38,525 nt of DNA from Klebsiella pneumoniae (GCA_945861225.1 CAMATU010000011.1:1-38525); one strand, 5' to 3'; shown: positions 16,795 through 25,080, numbered from the stretch's first letter. Translations and numbers: made by a program. Notes: a model not told the origin generated them from the sequence alone.

Positions 16795-16882
16795 CAATTT
16801 GTTCGTACTGACGCGGGTGACAGCACGCCGTGTTTCTTGTCGTTTTCGTGACCGGTGCGGCACACCAAAACGTTAGGTTGCA
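16785..16882 (+). other. attC recombination site between two cassettes
   Basis: The left end has ACCTAAC (16789-16795, pattern RYYYAAC) and the right end GTTAGGT (16872-16878, pattern GTTRRRY). The complementarity extends to 11 perfect base pairs (TGCAACCTAAC with GTTAGGTTGCA). The interior is imperfectly palindromic. The stop codon of the upstream gene lies inside the left motif, and the next gene starts 8 bases after the right motif. This is the normal arrangement of integron gene cassettes. Confidence 0.72.
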
Positions 16883-16885
16883 TCT

Positions 16886-17593
16886 ATGCGGGCCGAACTC
16901 GTTACACGCGAAGAATTAACCTGCGCACGCACGCCTGCCGACCTCCGAAAATGGTGCGACGAGAAATTTAAAGAGCTGAAACACGTTTCGGGTGGACGTG
17001 AGGCTGTGAACAAGCGAATCGGCCTATGTAAAGAGTTCGTCGAAGAAGTCTACCCGCTAAGTCTGTATGCCGAGAGAGCATATGCGGGGCGCGGGGGCGT
17101 TATGATTGAACCCGTCCTTGGCAACCAAAATTTCGACGCCGTAATCACGCCGACCTCGTCTGATGACAAAGCGCAGAAAGTCGAGATAACGCTTGCCCAT
17201 GAGGGCGAAAACGAGTTCCTAAGAAGACTAATGCTTGTCGATCACGGATACGCGCCAGCATTCGGGGCGATCCAGAAGTCCGGCACCAAGCGAACTGGCA
17301 TTGTGGTATCGGCTGAGCCTGTAGCAATTCCTGTCGATAGTTTCTTACCGGAGAGGTTTCGGCTCATACAAGAGGCATTCGACAAAAAAGCCGCGAAGGA
17401 CTACGAGCATGGAACCGATCTGGTCATCCTGTTCGATGATATCGGTCCATTTGGGGAGCCGAATGACCAACGCCTCCTAGAAGAGTTTCTAAACGAAAGG
17501 ATAGCGCCAAAGATTGGCATCTTTCGAACGGTAACCGCAACAAGTTGGTCCGGCCGCTTGTTCGCACAGGTGGGTGCAGCCACTGCTGCCTAA
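16886..17593 (+). CDS. unknown cassette-borne protein (235 residues)
   Basis: No family was recognised. The protein is soluble with no signal peptide or membrane helix. The first 60 residues look helical (PADLRKWCDEKFKELKHV... KRIGLCKEFVEEV). The segment NFDAVITPTSSDDKAQKVEITLA, with D...E, faintly resembles the core of a PD-(D/E)xK fold, but this is not enough to call a nuclease. The ATG lies 8 bases after a GTTAGGT core site, and the TAA stop lies in GCCTAAC, the first half of the next attC. It is thus the second cassette of the array. Its attC is cut short, probably by the IS91-like element beginning just after it. Confidence 0.7.
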   Translation: MRAELVTREELTCARTPADLRKWCDEKFKELKHVSGGREAVNKRIGLCKEFVEEVYPLSLYAERAYAGRGGVMIEPVLGNQNFDAVITPTSSDDKAQKVEITLAHEGENEFLRRLMLVDHGYAPAFGAIQKSGTKRTGIVVSAEPVAIPVDSFLPERFRLIQEAFDKKAAKDYEHGTDLVILFDDIGPFGEPNDQRLLEEFLNERIAPKIGIFRTVTATSWSGRLFAQVGAATAA

Positions 17594-17600
17594 CAAATAA

Positions 17601-17630
17601 GGATAGGTCGCGCGCAGCCGCGACCTATCC
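17601..17630. repeat. 12-bp hairpin at left edge of IS91-like element
   Basis: A perfect inverted repeat (17601-17612 and 17619-17630) with a 6-nt loop begins 7 bases after the stop of the second cassette gene. IS91-family ends have subterminal hairpins at the replication origin side, which lies downstream of the transposase, the side where this one sits. It could also be a terminator. Confidence 0.45.
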
Positions 17631-17863
17631 CGGGTTGGACAAGCCCGGGGAAGGGTTCGATCACCTGGGTAAAGATCCGCGTTGAGCGGCTTGTGATGTT
17701 CGAGCTACGGGGTTGTAGCTTTTTTCCAGGCGAGTGCGGCCGTGATCTCCTGGATCGTGATGAGCCAGTTGTTCATAACCAGTTCCAGATCCCTCCCATG
17801 CAGTGCATGTTGCCGTGAACGTGTCACGACCGTGGGTGGCAGCCTTCGCTGCCGGTCGTCGGA

Positions 17864-18931
17864 TTACGTTGCGGGTCGTGGGCGCGTCGTTGGCAGCTCA
17901 CCGATATCTCGCATCGCCTGCGCACAGCTGACGCACAGGAACGCCAGTGCGATACGCGGGGGTGACGGCGGTATGACCACACGCAATGCGATCTGGATCT
18001 GTATGCGTGTGCGCCGCGCATTGCCGTGCAGGAAGCCGTAGTCGCGCACGCGTCGATAGCCACTGGGCAACACATGGATCATCAGCCGCCACAGGAACTC
18101 GACCAGCGGCAGCGTGCGCAGCCGCTGCTGCCGGGTCTTGTTGTGCTGATAGCGGAAGGTGACGCGCTGGGCGTGCGCATCGAACGCCACTATCTGTTTC
18201 TCGGCGATGACGCCGCGATACAGATAACGCGAGAGGTACTTGAGCGCCGGCAAGCCTGCCCCGACGTGCTGGCATTGTACAACCCAGCGCGCCGGACAAT
18301 TGGGCGGCAACTCGAAGCCAGCGCGCTTGAGCGCCTCGATGAAGCGTGCCCGGAAGACCTTGCCAAGGGCACGGCCGTTGAACAGGTATCGGCCGCTGAT
18401 CTTGCGCCATCGGTGCTGATCATCAACCCCGGCACCGGGCACGATGAGGTGCAGATGCGGATGGTAGTCGAGCTGTCGATTATGGGTATGCAGCACAGCG
18501 GTCGCCGCGAGATCTGCTGCGAGCTCGGGGTGGCGCTGACCGAAGCTGCGTAGTGTCTCGATGGCGGTCCGGAACAACAGGTCGTAGAGCACGTGCGACT
18601 GCCGATAAGCCAACGGCCGCAGCGCTGAGGGTAGCGTGAAGGTGACCATGAAGTACGCCGCCGGTAGCAGCTTGGCGCGTTGCCGCGCCAGCCAATCGGT
18701 GGCCGCATGCTGTTGACAGCTCGGACAACTGCGGTGGCCACACGAGCGCAGGCGCACGTCTTTGTGGCTGCAGTGCTGGCACGCCATGACGGTTGCGCCC
18801 AGTGCCCCGGTGCGACAGCGGGCCATGGCGTCCAGTGCCCGGCGCTGATGTGCGCTCAGGTGATGTCCGTAACGAGCAAACAGTTCGGCTCGGCCGTGCT
18901 CAATCAGCTGGGAGAGCGGTGGGACGCCCAT
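17864..18931 (-). CDS. IS91-family transposase
   Basis: A 355-residue HUH-type rolling-circle transposase. Residues about 40-75 form a zinc-binding domain (CQHCSHKDVRLRSCGHRSCPSC). Next come YFMVTFTLPS and the HUH motif in YHPHLHLIVPGAG. The tyrosine region is KYLSRYLYRGVI, with Tyr residues spaced by four as in the two-Tyr IS91 enzymes. The C-terminal RRVRDYGFLHG is also typical. The open frame extends far upstream, but the ATG at 18931 overlaps the TGA of the recombinase gene (TGATG), so this is the likely coupled start. Length agrees with IS91 relatives. It is probably intact and active. Confidence 0.93.
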   Translation of the reverse strand: MGVPPLSQLIEHGRAELFARYGHHLSAHQRRALDAMARCRTGALGATVMACQHCSHKDVRLRSCGHRSCPSCQQHAATDWLARQRAKLLPAAYFMVTFTLPSALRPLAYRQSHVLYDLLFRTAIETLRSFGQRHPELAADLAATAVLHTHNRQLDYHPHLHLIVPGAGVDDQHRWRKISGRYLFNGRALGKVFRARFIEALKRAGFELPPNCPARWVVQCQHVGAGLPALKYLSRYLYRGVIAEKQIVAFDAHAQRVTFRYQHNKTRQQRLRTLPLVEFLWRLMIHVLPSGYRRVRDYGFLHGNARRTRIQIQIALRVVIPPSPPRIALAFLCVSCAQAMRDIGELPTTRPRPAT

Positions 18932-19845
18932 CACGAGGCCCTCGCAGCCGACGCCCGAACGGCGCTGGTGAGACGCTCGACCAGGCCGTTGATGACGGCA
19001 CCCTGGAGCTGCTTCGAGACCTCGGTCATGCGCACGTAACGTGCAGTGGTGGTGGGTGAGGCATGACCGAGCTGATCTTGCACAGCGCGCAGGTTGAGAC
19101 CGGCTTCGACCAGATGAGTGGCATAGCTGTGGCGCAGCGAGTGGATGGAGACGTGCTTGCGAATGCCTGCATCCGTGACGGCCAGTCTGAACGCGCGCTG
19201 CACGGTACTGCGATCCATGAGATGGCCTGCGGGTACTGCCGGGGTGCTGGGTTGGCCGGGAAACAACCAGCGCGGGTGGCGATGTTGCGCCCACCAGCGA
19301 CGCAGTGTCTCAAGCGTGACAGCCGGCAGCACCACGAAGCGGTCTTTGTTGCCTTTGGCAAGCCGGACATGGACGTGCATCCGGGCGCTGTCGATGTCGG
19401 CGACTTCGAGCTTCAGGCTTTCGCCGAGCCGCAGGCCCATGCTGTAGGTGGTGAGCCAGAAGACCTGGTAACGCCGCTCGCGGGTGCGCTGAATGATCTG
19501 CGCAATCTCATCGATGGTGAGCACGTCTGGCAGCGTCTGGAACTTGGGGGGTTTTAGCATGGTGAGCCAGGGCATGGCCCTGCCGAGGACTTCTTCATGG
19601 AAGAAGCGGATACCGTTGCGATCTAGCTTGACGGTGCTCCAGCCCTTGGTGTCGATCAACCACTCGAAGAAGCGGTTCAGTTCATCGGTGTTGAGATCAT
19701 CAGGGCAGCGGTCAACGAACTGGGCGAGGCGACGCACGGCCAGGCCATAGGCCTCAATCGTCTTGACGGCCTTGCCATGGCGTTTTAATGCGCGTAGATG
19801 TTGCGCGTACAGGGTATCGAAGCGAGCTTGGTGGTCGGTGTTCAT
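18931..19845 (-). CDS. tyrosine recombinase associated with IS91-type element
   Basis: This 304-residue phage-integrase family protein has an N-terminal SAM-like core-binding domain (AQHLRALKRHGKAVKTIEAYGLAVRRL) and a complete catalytic domain: Arg in MGLRLGESLKL, Lys in KGNKDRF, HSLRHS, then GHASPTTTARY with the nucleophilic Tyr. It lacks the additional domain that marks integron integrases, so it is not IntI even though cassettes lie beside it. The start at 19845 has GGAGATT upstream. Coupling to the transposase implies a role in processing the transposon, for example resolving circular or dimeric forms. That role is inferred; IS91-like elements with such a companion gene are known. Confidence 0.9.
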   Translation of the reverse strand: MNTDHQARFDTLYAQHLRALKRHGKAVKTIEAYGLAVRRLAQFVDRCPDDLNTDELNRFFEWLIDTKGWSTVKLDRNGIRFFHEEVLGRAMPWLTMLKPPKFQTLPDVLTIDEIAQIIQRTRERRYQVFWLTTYSMGLRLGESLKLEVADIDSARMHVHVRLAKGNKDRFVVLPAVTLETLRRWWAQHRHPRWLFPGQPSTPAVPAGHLMDRSTVQRAFRLAVTDAGIRKHVSIHSLRHSYATHLVEAGLNLRAVQDQLGHASPTTTARYVRMTEVSKQLQGAVINGLVERLTSAVRASAARAS

Positions 19846-19944
19846 GATCAATCTCCAAATCAAAATCCCGTACACCCGGATGGATGCACTGAATCGGATT
19901 TCGATGCGAAGATGGTTCCATTTCAACTACCCCTGCCGCGCAGC

Positions 19945-20012
19945 GGCTTCGTCCAACCAGGCGTTCGAGCTTGACGCCCGTGCGATTCGCCCTCCGGCGC
20001 AGCTCAACGGCA
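19945..20012 (+). other. degraded attC-like sequence
   Basis: After the IS91-like element there is GTCCAAC (pattern RYYYAAC), then GGCGTTCGAGC, and later a CTCAACGGC segment, the order seen in many attC sites. The final GTTRRRY core is not intact. It may be a remnant of the cassette array on the other side of the element. Confidence 0.35.
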
Positions 20013-20299
20013 GCTATATGTATAGGAATGTCTCAGAAAGGATCTGCCAATAAAATTTCATTTTCTGTTAATCACGAAAGTCACCATGGCATCGAATAGC
20101 GCGCCTATCTCGCTGCCCTTTTTCTTTTTCCGCCTTCTCCGTAATCTAAATTGTCCCCACAGTATATTGGCGCGCACGCACCGAACGCAGGCTAGTGCAT
20201 GACATCGAATTCGCTTCGGACCACGACCTTCCAGCGATGCAACAGACATACGCTGTTTGGAAAACGCTGTGGGCCTGAGTGATTAAAGCGGAATCGCGG
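20013..20299. other. intergenic stretch without supported gene
   Basis: No coding sequence or RNA gene was recognised between the cassette remnant and the end of the island operon. Confidence 0.4.
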
Positions 20300-20512
20300 T
20301 CATCTCGCGAACCGTCGCTGATCGTGAGCCAGCTCACGCAGTTCGTTCGCTAGGGTTCTAAGCACTTTGCGCGCATCGCCTTTATATCCGTTTCGACTTA
20401 CCTTGCGTTTCCCCTCTTGCGTTTTGGGCCCTGTGGATTTTTCCCACGGGCTCCATCGCCAAATCAATGCCGCTTGCTGCGCGCGTCGCTCCGAAGTCCA
20501 GCCGTTCGCCAT
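20300..20512 (-). CDS. small basic island protein (70 residues)
   Basis: It starts at an ATG with GGAGAG upstream. It is strongly basic, with WTSERRAQQAALIWRWSPWEKSTGPKTQEGKRKVSRNGYKG, a motif-rich arrangement seen in short uncharacterised proteins of integrative elements and prophages. The 5' part overlaps 131 bases of the upstream gene in another frame. It is the last gene of the AlpA/primase operon. A DNA-binding role is possible from charge only. Confidence 0.6.
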   Translation of the reverse strand: MANGWTSERRAQQAALIWRWSPWEKSTGPKTQEGKRKVSRNGYKGDARKVLRTLANELRELAHDQRRFAR

Positions 20513-21077
20513 CGCTTCTCTCCAATAGTTTGCTTTGCGGGTTTTGAGTTTCCCGCGTGCGCGCATGCGCGCGCGTAGATGTGCCCAAATTGCCCCCGTT
20601 ATTCACTTGCTGCGGACCGTGGGCGATATTCGCCTGCCGCACAAACGCTACCGGCTGCGGATTCTTGATAGCGGCCAGCGTCTCCAAAGTCGCTCGGCAC
20701 TGACTTTGGGCCTTCAGCGCCAGACGCAGATTCACGTCAAACTGATTCAGGTATTCGACATGCGTCGCCTTGCGCGCCAGCTTATGAAAGATTGCGTCCA
20801 GCGTGTGCGCCTGCGTAGTGAGCAACGCTTCCGCCCGCGATAGATCGCCGTTGTTCGACAGCTTGCACTGCTGGACCAGGTCCGCTACCAGCGTATTGAG
20901 CGACATTTCGCCGAAAGCTTTGTTGTAATCCATCAACGTCAGTGCGGCTTGAACGGACGGCCGCAACGACGTGTGCGCGAGCGCCTCGGCTGGACTTTCC
21001 GACTCCGCTCGCTCTACTCGGAGTGCCTTGGGATCTTCCGCTTTCGGTTGCGCAGATTGCTCGGTTTTCTTTTTCAT
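20382..21077 (-). CDS. hypothetical island protein (231 residues)
   Basis: A hydrophilic soluble protein. The middle part (residues about 35-150) is helical: SVQAALTLMDYNKAFGEMSLNTLVADLVQQCKLSNNGDLSRAEALLTTQAHTLDAIFHKLARKA, then RLALKAQSQCRATLETLAAIKNPQ, followed by NIAHGPQQVNNG. This layout occurs in uncharacterised proteins carried near primase genes on integrative elements. The last about 43 residues share DNA with the next gene in another frame and look like low-information sequence, so the natural protein may once have ended earlier. It starts 15 bases after the preceding gene. The function is unknown. Confidence 0.7.
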   Translation of the reverse strand: MKKKTEQSAQPKAEDPKALRVERAESESPAEALAHTSLRPSVQAALTLMDYNKAFGEMSLNTLVADLVQQCKLSNNGDLSRAEALLTTQAHTLDAIFHKLARKATHVEYLNQFDVNLRLALKAQSQCRATLETLAAIKNPQPVAFVRQANIAHGPQQVNNGGNLGTSTRAHARTRETQNPQSKLLERSDGERLDFGATRAASGIDLAMEPVGKIHRAQNARGETQGKSKRI

Positions 21078-21092
21078 AGTCTTCTCAATTCC

Positions 21093-21395
21093 TCAATGCA
21101 GGCGTTCTCGCTTAGTAACCATCGTCCACGCTTCGAGTTCAGCTTCGTCGCGACTCAAACCGCCGTCAAATTCCATAATCGCAGCGCGCTCTTCGAACTC
21201 TTCGCGAATGAATTCGAGCACCGATACGTGCGGCGCCGAGGGACTGCCATTACTGCCGAAAGATGCACCTGAATTTTCCCGAAGGGCAGGATCGAGCACT
21301 GTCATTACTGCCATTGGAGTTCTTGCGGCAGTAATGGCAGTGGGGTGCCGGAAGTTGGTGTGAATTTCGCGGTGTGCCCGTTCGAGCCAGTTCAT
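21093..21395 (-). CDS. hypothetical island protein (100 residues)
   Basis: A small acidic protein whose ATG overlaps the stop of the primase gene (ATGA), so it is co-translated. The N-terminus MNWLERAHREI and the C-terminal half FEERAAIMEFDGGLSRDEAELEAW are typical of short proteins that follow primase or helicase genes in mobile elements; the DGGLSRDEAE part looks like a helical interaction motif. No function is known. Confidence 0.7.
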   Translation of the reverse strand: MNWLERAHREIHTNFRHPTAITAARTPMAVMTVLDPALRENSGASFGSNGSPSAPHVSVLEFIREEFEERAAIMEFDGGLSRDEAELEAWTMVTKRERLH

Positions 21396-23530
21396 GCCCC
21401 GGTTCCTTTGTGCTTGCCCTTGATCGAGGGGTGAATGTGATAGCGCAACGTGCGTCGTCCGCCACCAGGACCGGTACCGCCGGTGACTTCGCTGCGCAGC
21501 CAGTCTTCATCTTCCAGCCAGTCGAGCGCAGCCTGGATCGCATCATCTGCGGTCAGATTTCGCCATTGATTGCGGCGTACATCGCGCAGCGTAAAACCGT
21601 CTTCTAGCGCCCCGTGTCCTAGTTTGGCTGCAAGCGCCTGTGCCGCGCGTAGCCCGTCATCCTTCAGCAATCCGTAGCAGCGTCGTGCATGGGCTTCCAG
21701 ATATTCGCACCAAGCTGCCGCGCGTAACGCCGCTTCCATAGAGATTGGACCGTAAATGCCGCCCGTCACACAGTCCACCACATGAAATATCAGCGCCAGC
21801 GCCGGGAACAGCTTGTCGAATTTTGCGAGGTGTTGCCGGATGATCGGTTCATCCTCGTTCGGCATTCGTATTTGGTGCATTTCTTTGGACCATTCGATGA
21901 ACACCGCTTGCGCCCCTTCGTCGAACCGAAAGTGTGGGAACTTATCGAAAGCGTCTGCCGGTGCCGCGCCCCAGCCCACCGAGTCGAAATCCGCGAGCGC
22001 CTCGAATACGGCGAAGGCCGCATCTCGTGCGTGCTGGTCGGGTGCACGGTCCCGCCACTCCCAGCAGCGCGCATCCGGGTACACGAGCACCTGAAACCGT
22101 TGCAGCATCCCGTCGTTCGCCAGTGCGTGCGTCGCTTGTTCGAGGTAGACCGTGAGCTTGTCGGGCTGGATGCCTCCGAAGATCGATATGCACAGGTTTG
22201 GGATACTGATATGTCCGCGCCCGATGCGGTCCGTATCGAAATTTTGATTGCCGTTCCACCCTTCGAGAAAGAAAGCGCGATCCCCTTCGCGGCCTTCTCG
22301 CTCCCAGGTCGCGATCAGACCGACTAACTCATCGCGCTGCACCAGTAAGCCTGCGGGATTTTCGCGCAACAGCTCACCGAGCTTTCCCACGGTGCTATCG
22401 TTCGTCTTGTAGCGCCGTAGGGTCGGCGCGTCCGGCGTTTGTTCGTCGTGCGCGCGAAGCTCTTTAGCAATGCTCATTGGATCGCCCTTACTGGGTTTCT
22501 TGGCCGCCTCCTTGATACGGGCTTCAATGGCATCTTTCTGGGCGTCGAATACGATCTTCGCCGTCGCGTAGTCAGCTAGAGCCGCGGCGTGTTCTTCTCG
22601 CGCATTTGCAGCCAAGCGATCCAGCGGCTTCAGCGCGGCGCCCCAAGCTGGGGATTTCTTTGCTGATGGGTCACCGACGATTCCGCCCCACAGGTTCGGC
22701 ACGATTAACCATGAATCCCGCATCTTTGGTTTGATCGCACACCGCGCGCCGATAATGGACCCCAGGGCTGCAAGTGCCGCGGCAGCGATAAAGTCGGGAG
22801 GACAGGGCATCCGTTCTGCTTCGTCCATTACCCAGGTGCGCAGCGCGCCGGGTAGCAGTGTCTCGGCATCGAAGGCGGGTACGGGTTTTAGCTCGCCTAT
22901 GATCGGCTTAGGTTCCGGCCATGCACCGCCAGTTTCTGCGGTCCCAGCGATCTTCGATTTCCGCATCGCCCGCACTGCGCACAGCAAGGTTTCGGGCGTC
23001 GGCTCGACATGCGACAGCCCGCCATTTACCCATTCGTAAGGTCGCCCCGACGGATGAATGCTCGGCGGCAACGTCACCGCATGACCACCAGACAGTAGTT
23101 CAATTGTCCAGGCGGCTTTGTTGTTTACCTTGTCTTGTGACTGTCGCAAAACAATGGATTGTTCCGGCGGCAGATTCTCGGGCGGGCAGCGCAAGTAAAG
23201 ATGCGCCCCGCCGCCGCCCGTTTTGACGGTGGGTTTTATATCGCCGACCAGTTCGCGCCACGCTGCACGCGCTACGTCACGGTGAGCGGGATCTTCGCTG
23301 CGGATGTCGGCATCGAGGACTACGATTGGCCAGCCGTCGAGCTTGGACCAAGCTCCGGTTCTGAATCCGATGTTGTAACCGTCACGGTAATCCCTCTGAA
23401 GTTCCGCGGCGATTTTCGGCGGCGAGGTGGACCAGCGCGGTTCAAATGCCCGTTTGCCGCGCTGGTAGTGGACTGCGAAGCCAGCGGCCTGGGCCAACAG
23501 CGCGCCTTCGAGTACTGCCGGCACGCTCAT
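21392..23530 (-). CDS. bifunctional primase-polymerase / DUF3987 helicase-like protein
   Basis: This protein of about 712 residues has an N-terminal prim-pol domain (GYNIGFRTG, catalytic Asp pair in IVVLDADIR near residues 73-75, GGGGAHLYLRCP near 110) and then a DUF3987 ATPase-like domain (PPDFIAAAALAALGSIIGAR, GGIVGDPSAKKSPA as phosphate-binding loop, then LLVQRDELVGL and FFLEGWNG). It most likely starts or drives replication of the element after excision. The ATG at 23530 has AGGAG seven bases upstream and overlaps the stop of the zinc-finger gene as ATGA; a TTG six bases earlier is less likely. It is the central gene of the AlpA-primase operon. Confidence 0.88.
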   Translation of the reverse strand: MSVPAVLEGALLAQAAGFAVHYQRGKRAFEPRWSTSPPKIAAELQRDYRDGYNIGFRTGAWSKLDGWPIVVLDADIRSEDPAHRDVARAAWRELVGDIKPTVKTGGGGAHLYLRCPPENLPPEQSIVLRQSQDKVNNKAAWTIELLSGGHAVTLPPSIHPSGRPYEWVNGGLSHVEPTPETLLCAVRAMRKSKIAGTAETGGAWPEPKPIIGELKPVPAFDAETLLPGALRTWVMDEAERMPCPPDFIAAAALAALGSIIGARCAIKPKMRDSWLIVPNLWGGIVGDPSAKKSPAWGAALKPLDRLAANAREEHAAALADYATAKIVFDAQKDAIEARIKEAAKKPSKGDPMSIAKELRAHDEQTPDAPTLRRYKTNDSTVGKLGELLRENPAGLLVQRDELVGLIATWEREGREGDRAFFLEGWNGNQNFDTDRIGRGHISIPNLCISIFGGIQPDKLTVYLEQATHALANDGMLQRFQVLVYPDARCWEWRDRAPDQHARDAAFAVFEALADFDSVGWGAAPADAFDKFPHFRFDEGAQAVFIEWSKEMHQIRMPNEDEPIIRQHLAKFDKLFPALALIFHVVDCVTGGIYGPISMEAALRAAAWCEYLEAHARRCYGLLKDDGLRAAQALAAKLGHGALEDGFTLRDVRRNQWRNLTADDAIQAALDWLEDEDWLRSEVTGGTGPGGGRRTLRYHIHPSIKGKHKGTGA

Positions 23531-23835
23531 CGCCAAGCTCCTAACGCGCGCGCCGCGCTTTTGAAGTCTGTGCCGGAGCGAAGCATCTCAAATGCGATCA
23601 CGTCGCCTCCGCGCGCATCGCAGGCGAAACACCGGAATGCGCCGCGCTCGCGGTGAATGCTCAGGCTTGCGTGCCCGTCTTCGTGAAACACGCAGCGAAC
23701 TTGTGCCCAGCCGCTCGCGTTGAATCGAAGCTCGCCGAAAATCGGCCGGTAATAGTCCGGGATCGTCGGTAGGCGATTACGATCAAAGCCACGCTTGCGC
23801 GCGTTTTGTTGCCGGATATTTTCGTGCGCGCCCAT
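23527..23835 (-). CDS. CHC2-type zinc-finger (primase-like) protein
   Basis: A protein of about 102 residues containing a DnaG-type CHC2 zinc finger: the Cys and His in VRCVFHEDGHASL, then GAFRCFACDARGGDVIAFEMLRSG. In DnaG this finger recognises template DNA. Here it is encoded as a separate small gene before the prim-pol gene, so the two proteins probably cooperate as a split primase. The start at 23835 was chosen because GAGGTG lies eight bases upstream; an earlier ATG at 23859 would overlap the AlpA gene by 14 bases. Confidence 0.85.
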   Translation of the reverse strand: MGAHENIRQQNARKRGFDRNRLPTIPDYYRPIFGELRFNASGWAQVRCVFHEDGHASLSIHRERGAFRCFACDARGGDVIAFEMLRSGTDFKSAARALGAWR

Positions 23836-23845
23836 CGCTCGCACC

Positions 23846-24073
23846 TCAAGCCACGACATTGCGGCTTGTCGTGATTCTCTCGGCCAGCCAGGACTGAATT
23901 TCTTCCTCCACCCAACCAACTGCGCGGCTGCCCAAGCTTACCGGTTTGGGGAAGGTGCCTTCGGCTACGCGGAGGTAAATCGTGCTGCGGGACAGGCCCG
24001 TGCGAGCTTTGACGCTAGGAAGTCTAAGAATCGCCAGCGAAGGCGATGCACTTTGCTGATGCTGCTGAACCAT
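23846..24073 (-). CDS. AlpA-family transcriptional regulator/excisionase
   Basis: A 75-residue winged-helix MerR-like protein: LAILRLPSVKARTGLSRSTIYLRVAEGTFPKPVSLGSRAVGWVEEEIQSWLAERI. The sequence from RTGLSRSTIY through FPKPV to GWVEEEI is the standard AlpA signature. AlpA activates or directs excision of P4-type elements. It is the first gene of the operon that runs down to 20300 and is preceded by a 94-base gap, where the operon promoter should lie. Confidence 0.93.
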   Translation of the reverse strand: MVQQHQQSASPSLAILRLPSVKARTGLSRSTIYLRVAEGTFPKPVSLGSRAVGWVEEEIQSWLAERITTSRNVVA

Positions 24074-24167
24074 TGTCGGCTCCTATGGGAAATACCGACA
24101 CGGATACTGGTATCACGGTTCACTAAATGCACCGCAGATACGGTGAGCAACGCCGCAGTTGCGGCGC

Positions 24168-25073
24168 TCAGGAGGACTTGAGGTTTCGCTTTGCCTGCGC
24201 AAATTTGTCCTCCAACGTTCTTCTCGTGATACCGGGCTTGTCCTCATGGCGGGCCAATAACGCGTCAATTATCGCTGCTTGGGATTCGAAAACCGATTGG
24301 GGTTTCCCCCCAGGCGATCTTCCAAGGAGCAAGTCCAACAACCCGCCAGCAATATTCAAGAGAGTTTCTCTCTCGCGGGGACTTATCGCCGTGGGCGATG
24401 ACTGATTTCCCTCGGTGATGCGCCCCTCGAAAGATTTTATGTCGCTACGACGAATAACCAACTCGGCAGAGTCTGGAAAGGCGCCGCTCGGGTGATGAAA
24501 GGACTCCATCCTCTTAATGGTGCCGTCAGGGAGTTTAATTTTGCCTCCGGAATTGTGCTCCAGAATTCGCCACATCGCGCCTTCGCTGTCTGATACAAAA
24601 TAGCCCTCCAACGAAATCAGCTCCCCACCGGTATCCGTCAATAACGAATGCACCCATTCCTTCAATGCCCCGCATTCGGTTAATTCGAGTCGAAACACGC
24701 CATCCAGGCGCTCCACGACTCGCGATTCTCGAACGCGCATCCAATCGAGGGTCGCGTACGGCATGAGTATGTCCCCTTCCTTAAGTCCCTTGTGCCTTCG
24801 AACGGCCCAATCGCCGCGCCACATCACTGATCCCTCATAATCATTGGGTGGCACAAATTCGCCGAAGATCGGGAGCACTAGGTAATGAAGCATACATGCC
24901 CTCCCAACTCTTTCGGCAGGGACGTGCCGCGCATACCAGGACAACGGGAGATGTCCCTCGACGATCAGCTGGAGCACATCCAGCGTGGACACCGGCTCTC
25001 CTAACCCACTGCTGAGGCGCGTAGCGGTATCTTCCAACGAGAACCACTCTTTCAATTTATAGAGCTTGCTCAT
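24168..25073 (-). CDS. hypothetical island protein with shared C-terminal module
   Basis: A 301-residue protein of unknown function. Residues 1-230 are unique, with patterns such as SKLYKLKEWFSLEDTATRLSSGLGEPV (a helix-rich start), GRACMLHYLVLPIFGEF, and GGELISLEGYFVSDSEGAMWRILEHN. The last about 65 residues (ETLLNIAGGLLDLLLGRSPGGKPQ... AQAKRNLKSS) are clearly similar to the end of the next gene upstream. That module, with its -LL-GRSPGGKP-S- core, resembles C-terminal tails found in many mobile-element proteins. The start at 25073 lies seven bases after the upstream gene, so the two form an operon. No signal peptide is seen. Confidence 0.75.
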   Translation of the reverse strand: MSKLYKLKEWFSLEDTATRLSSGLGEPVSTLDVLQLIVEGHLPLSWYARHVPAERVGRACMLHYLVLPIFGEFVPPNDYEGSVMWRGDWAVRRHKGLKEGDILMPYATLDWMRVRESRVVERLDGVFRLELTECGALKEWVHSLLTDTGGELISLEGYFVSDSEGAMWRILEHNSGGKIKLPDGTIKRMESFHHPSGAFPDSAELVIRRSDIKSFEGRITEGNQSSPTAISPRERETLLNIAGGLLDLLLGRSPGGKPQSVFESQAAIIDALLARHEDKPGITRRTLEDKFAQAKRNLKSS

Positions 25074-25080
25074 GGCGAGA

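Larger units (their letters stand above)
17600..19930 (-). mobile_element. IS91-family element with tyrosine recombinase gene
   Basis: The element contains a tyrosine recombinase gene followed by an IS91-type HUH transposase gene, overlapping by one base and both on the minus strand. Elements of this family move by rolling-circle replication and make no target duplication, so the exact ends cannot be set by repeats. The left limit is placed at the hairpin after the truncated attC and the right limit just upstream of the recombinase gene. It appears to have inserted in the cassette array. Confidence 0.7.

Noticed and set aside
18931-19845. Integron integrase IntI next to the cassettes
   Set aside because: The tyrosine recombinase lacks the additional domain typical of IntI and overlaps an IS91-type transposase, so it belongs to that element.
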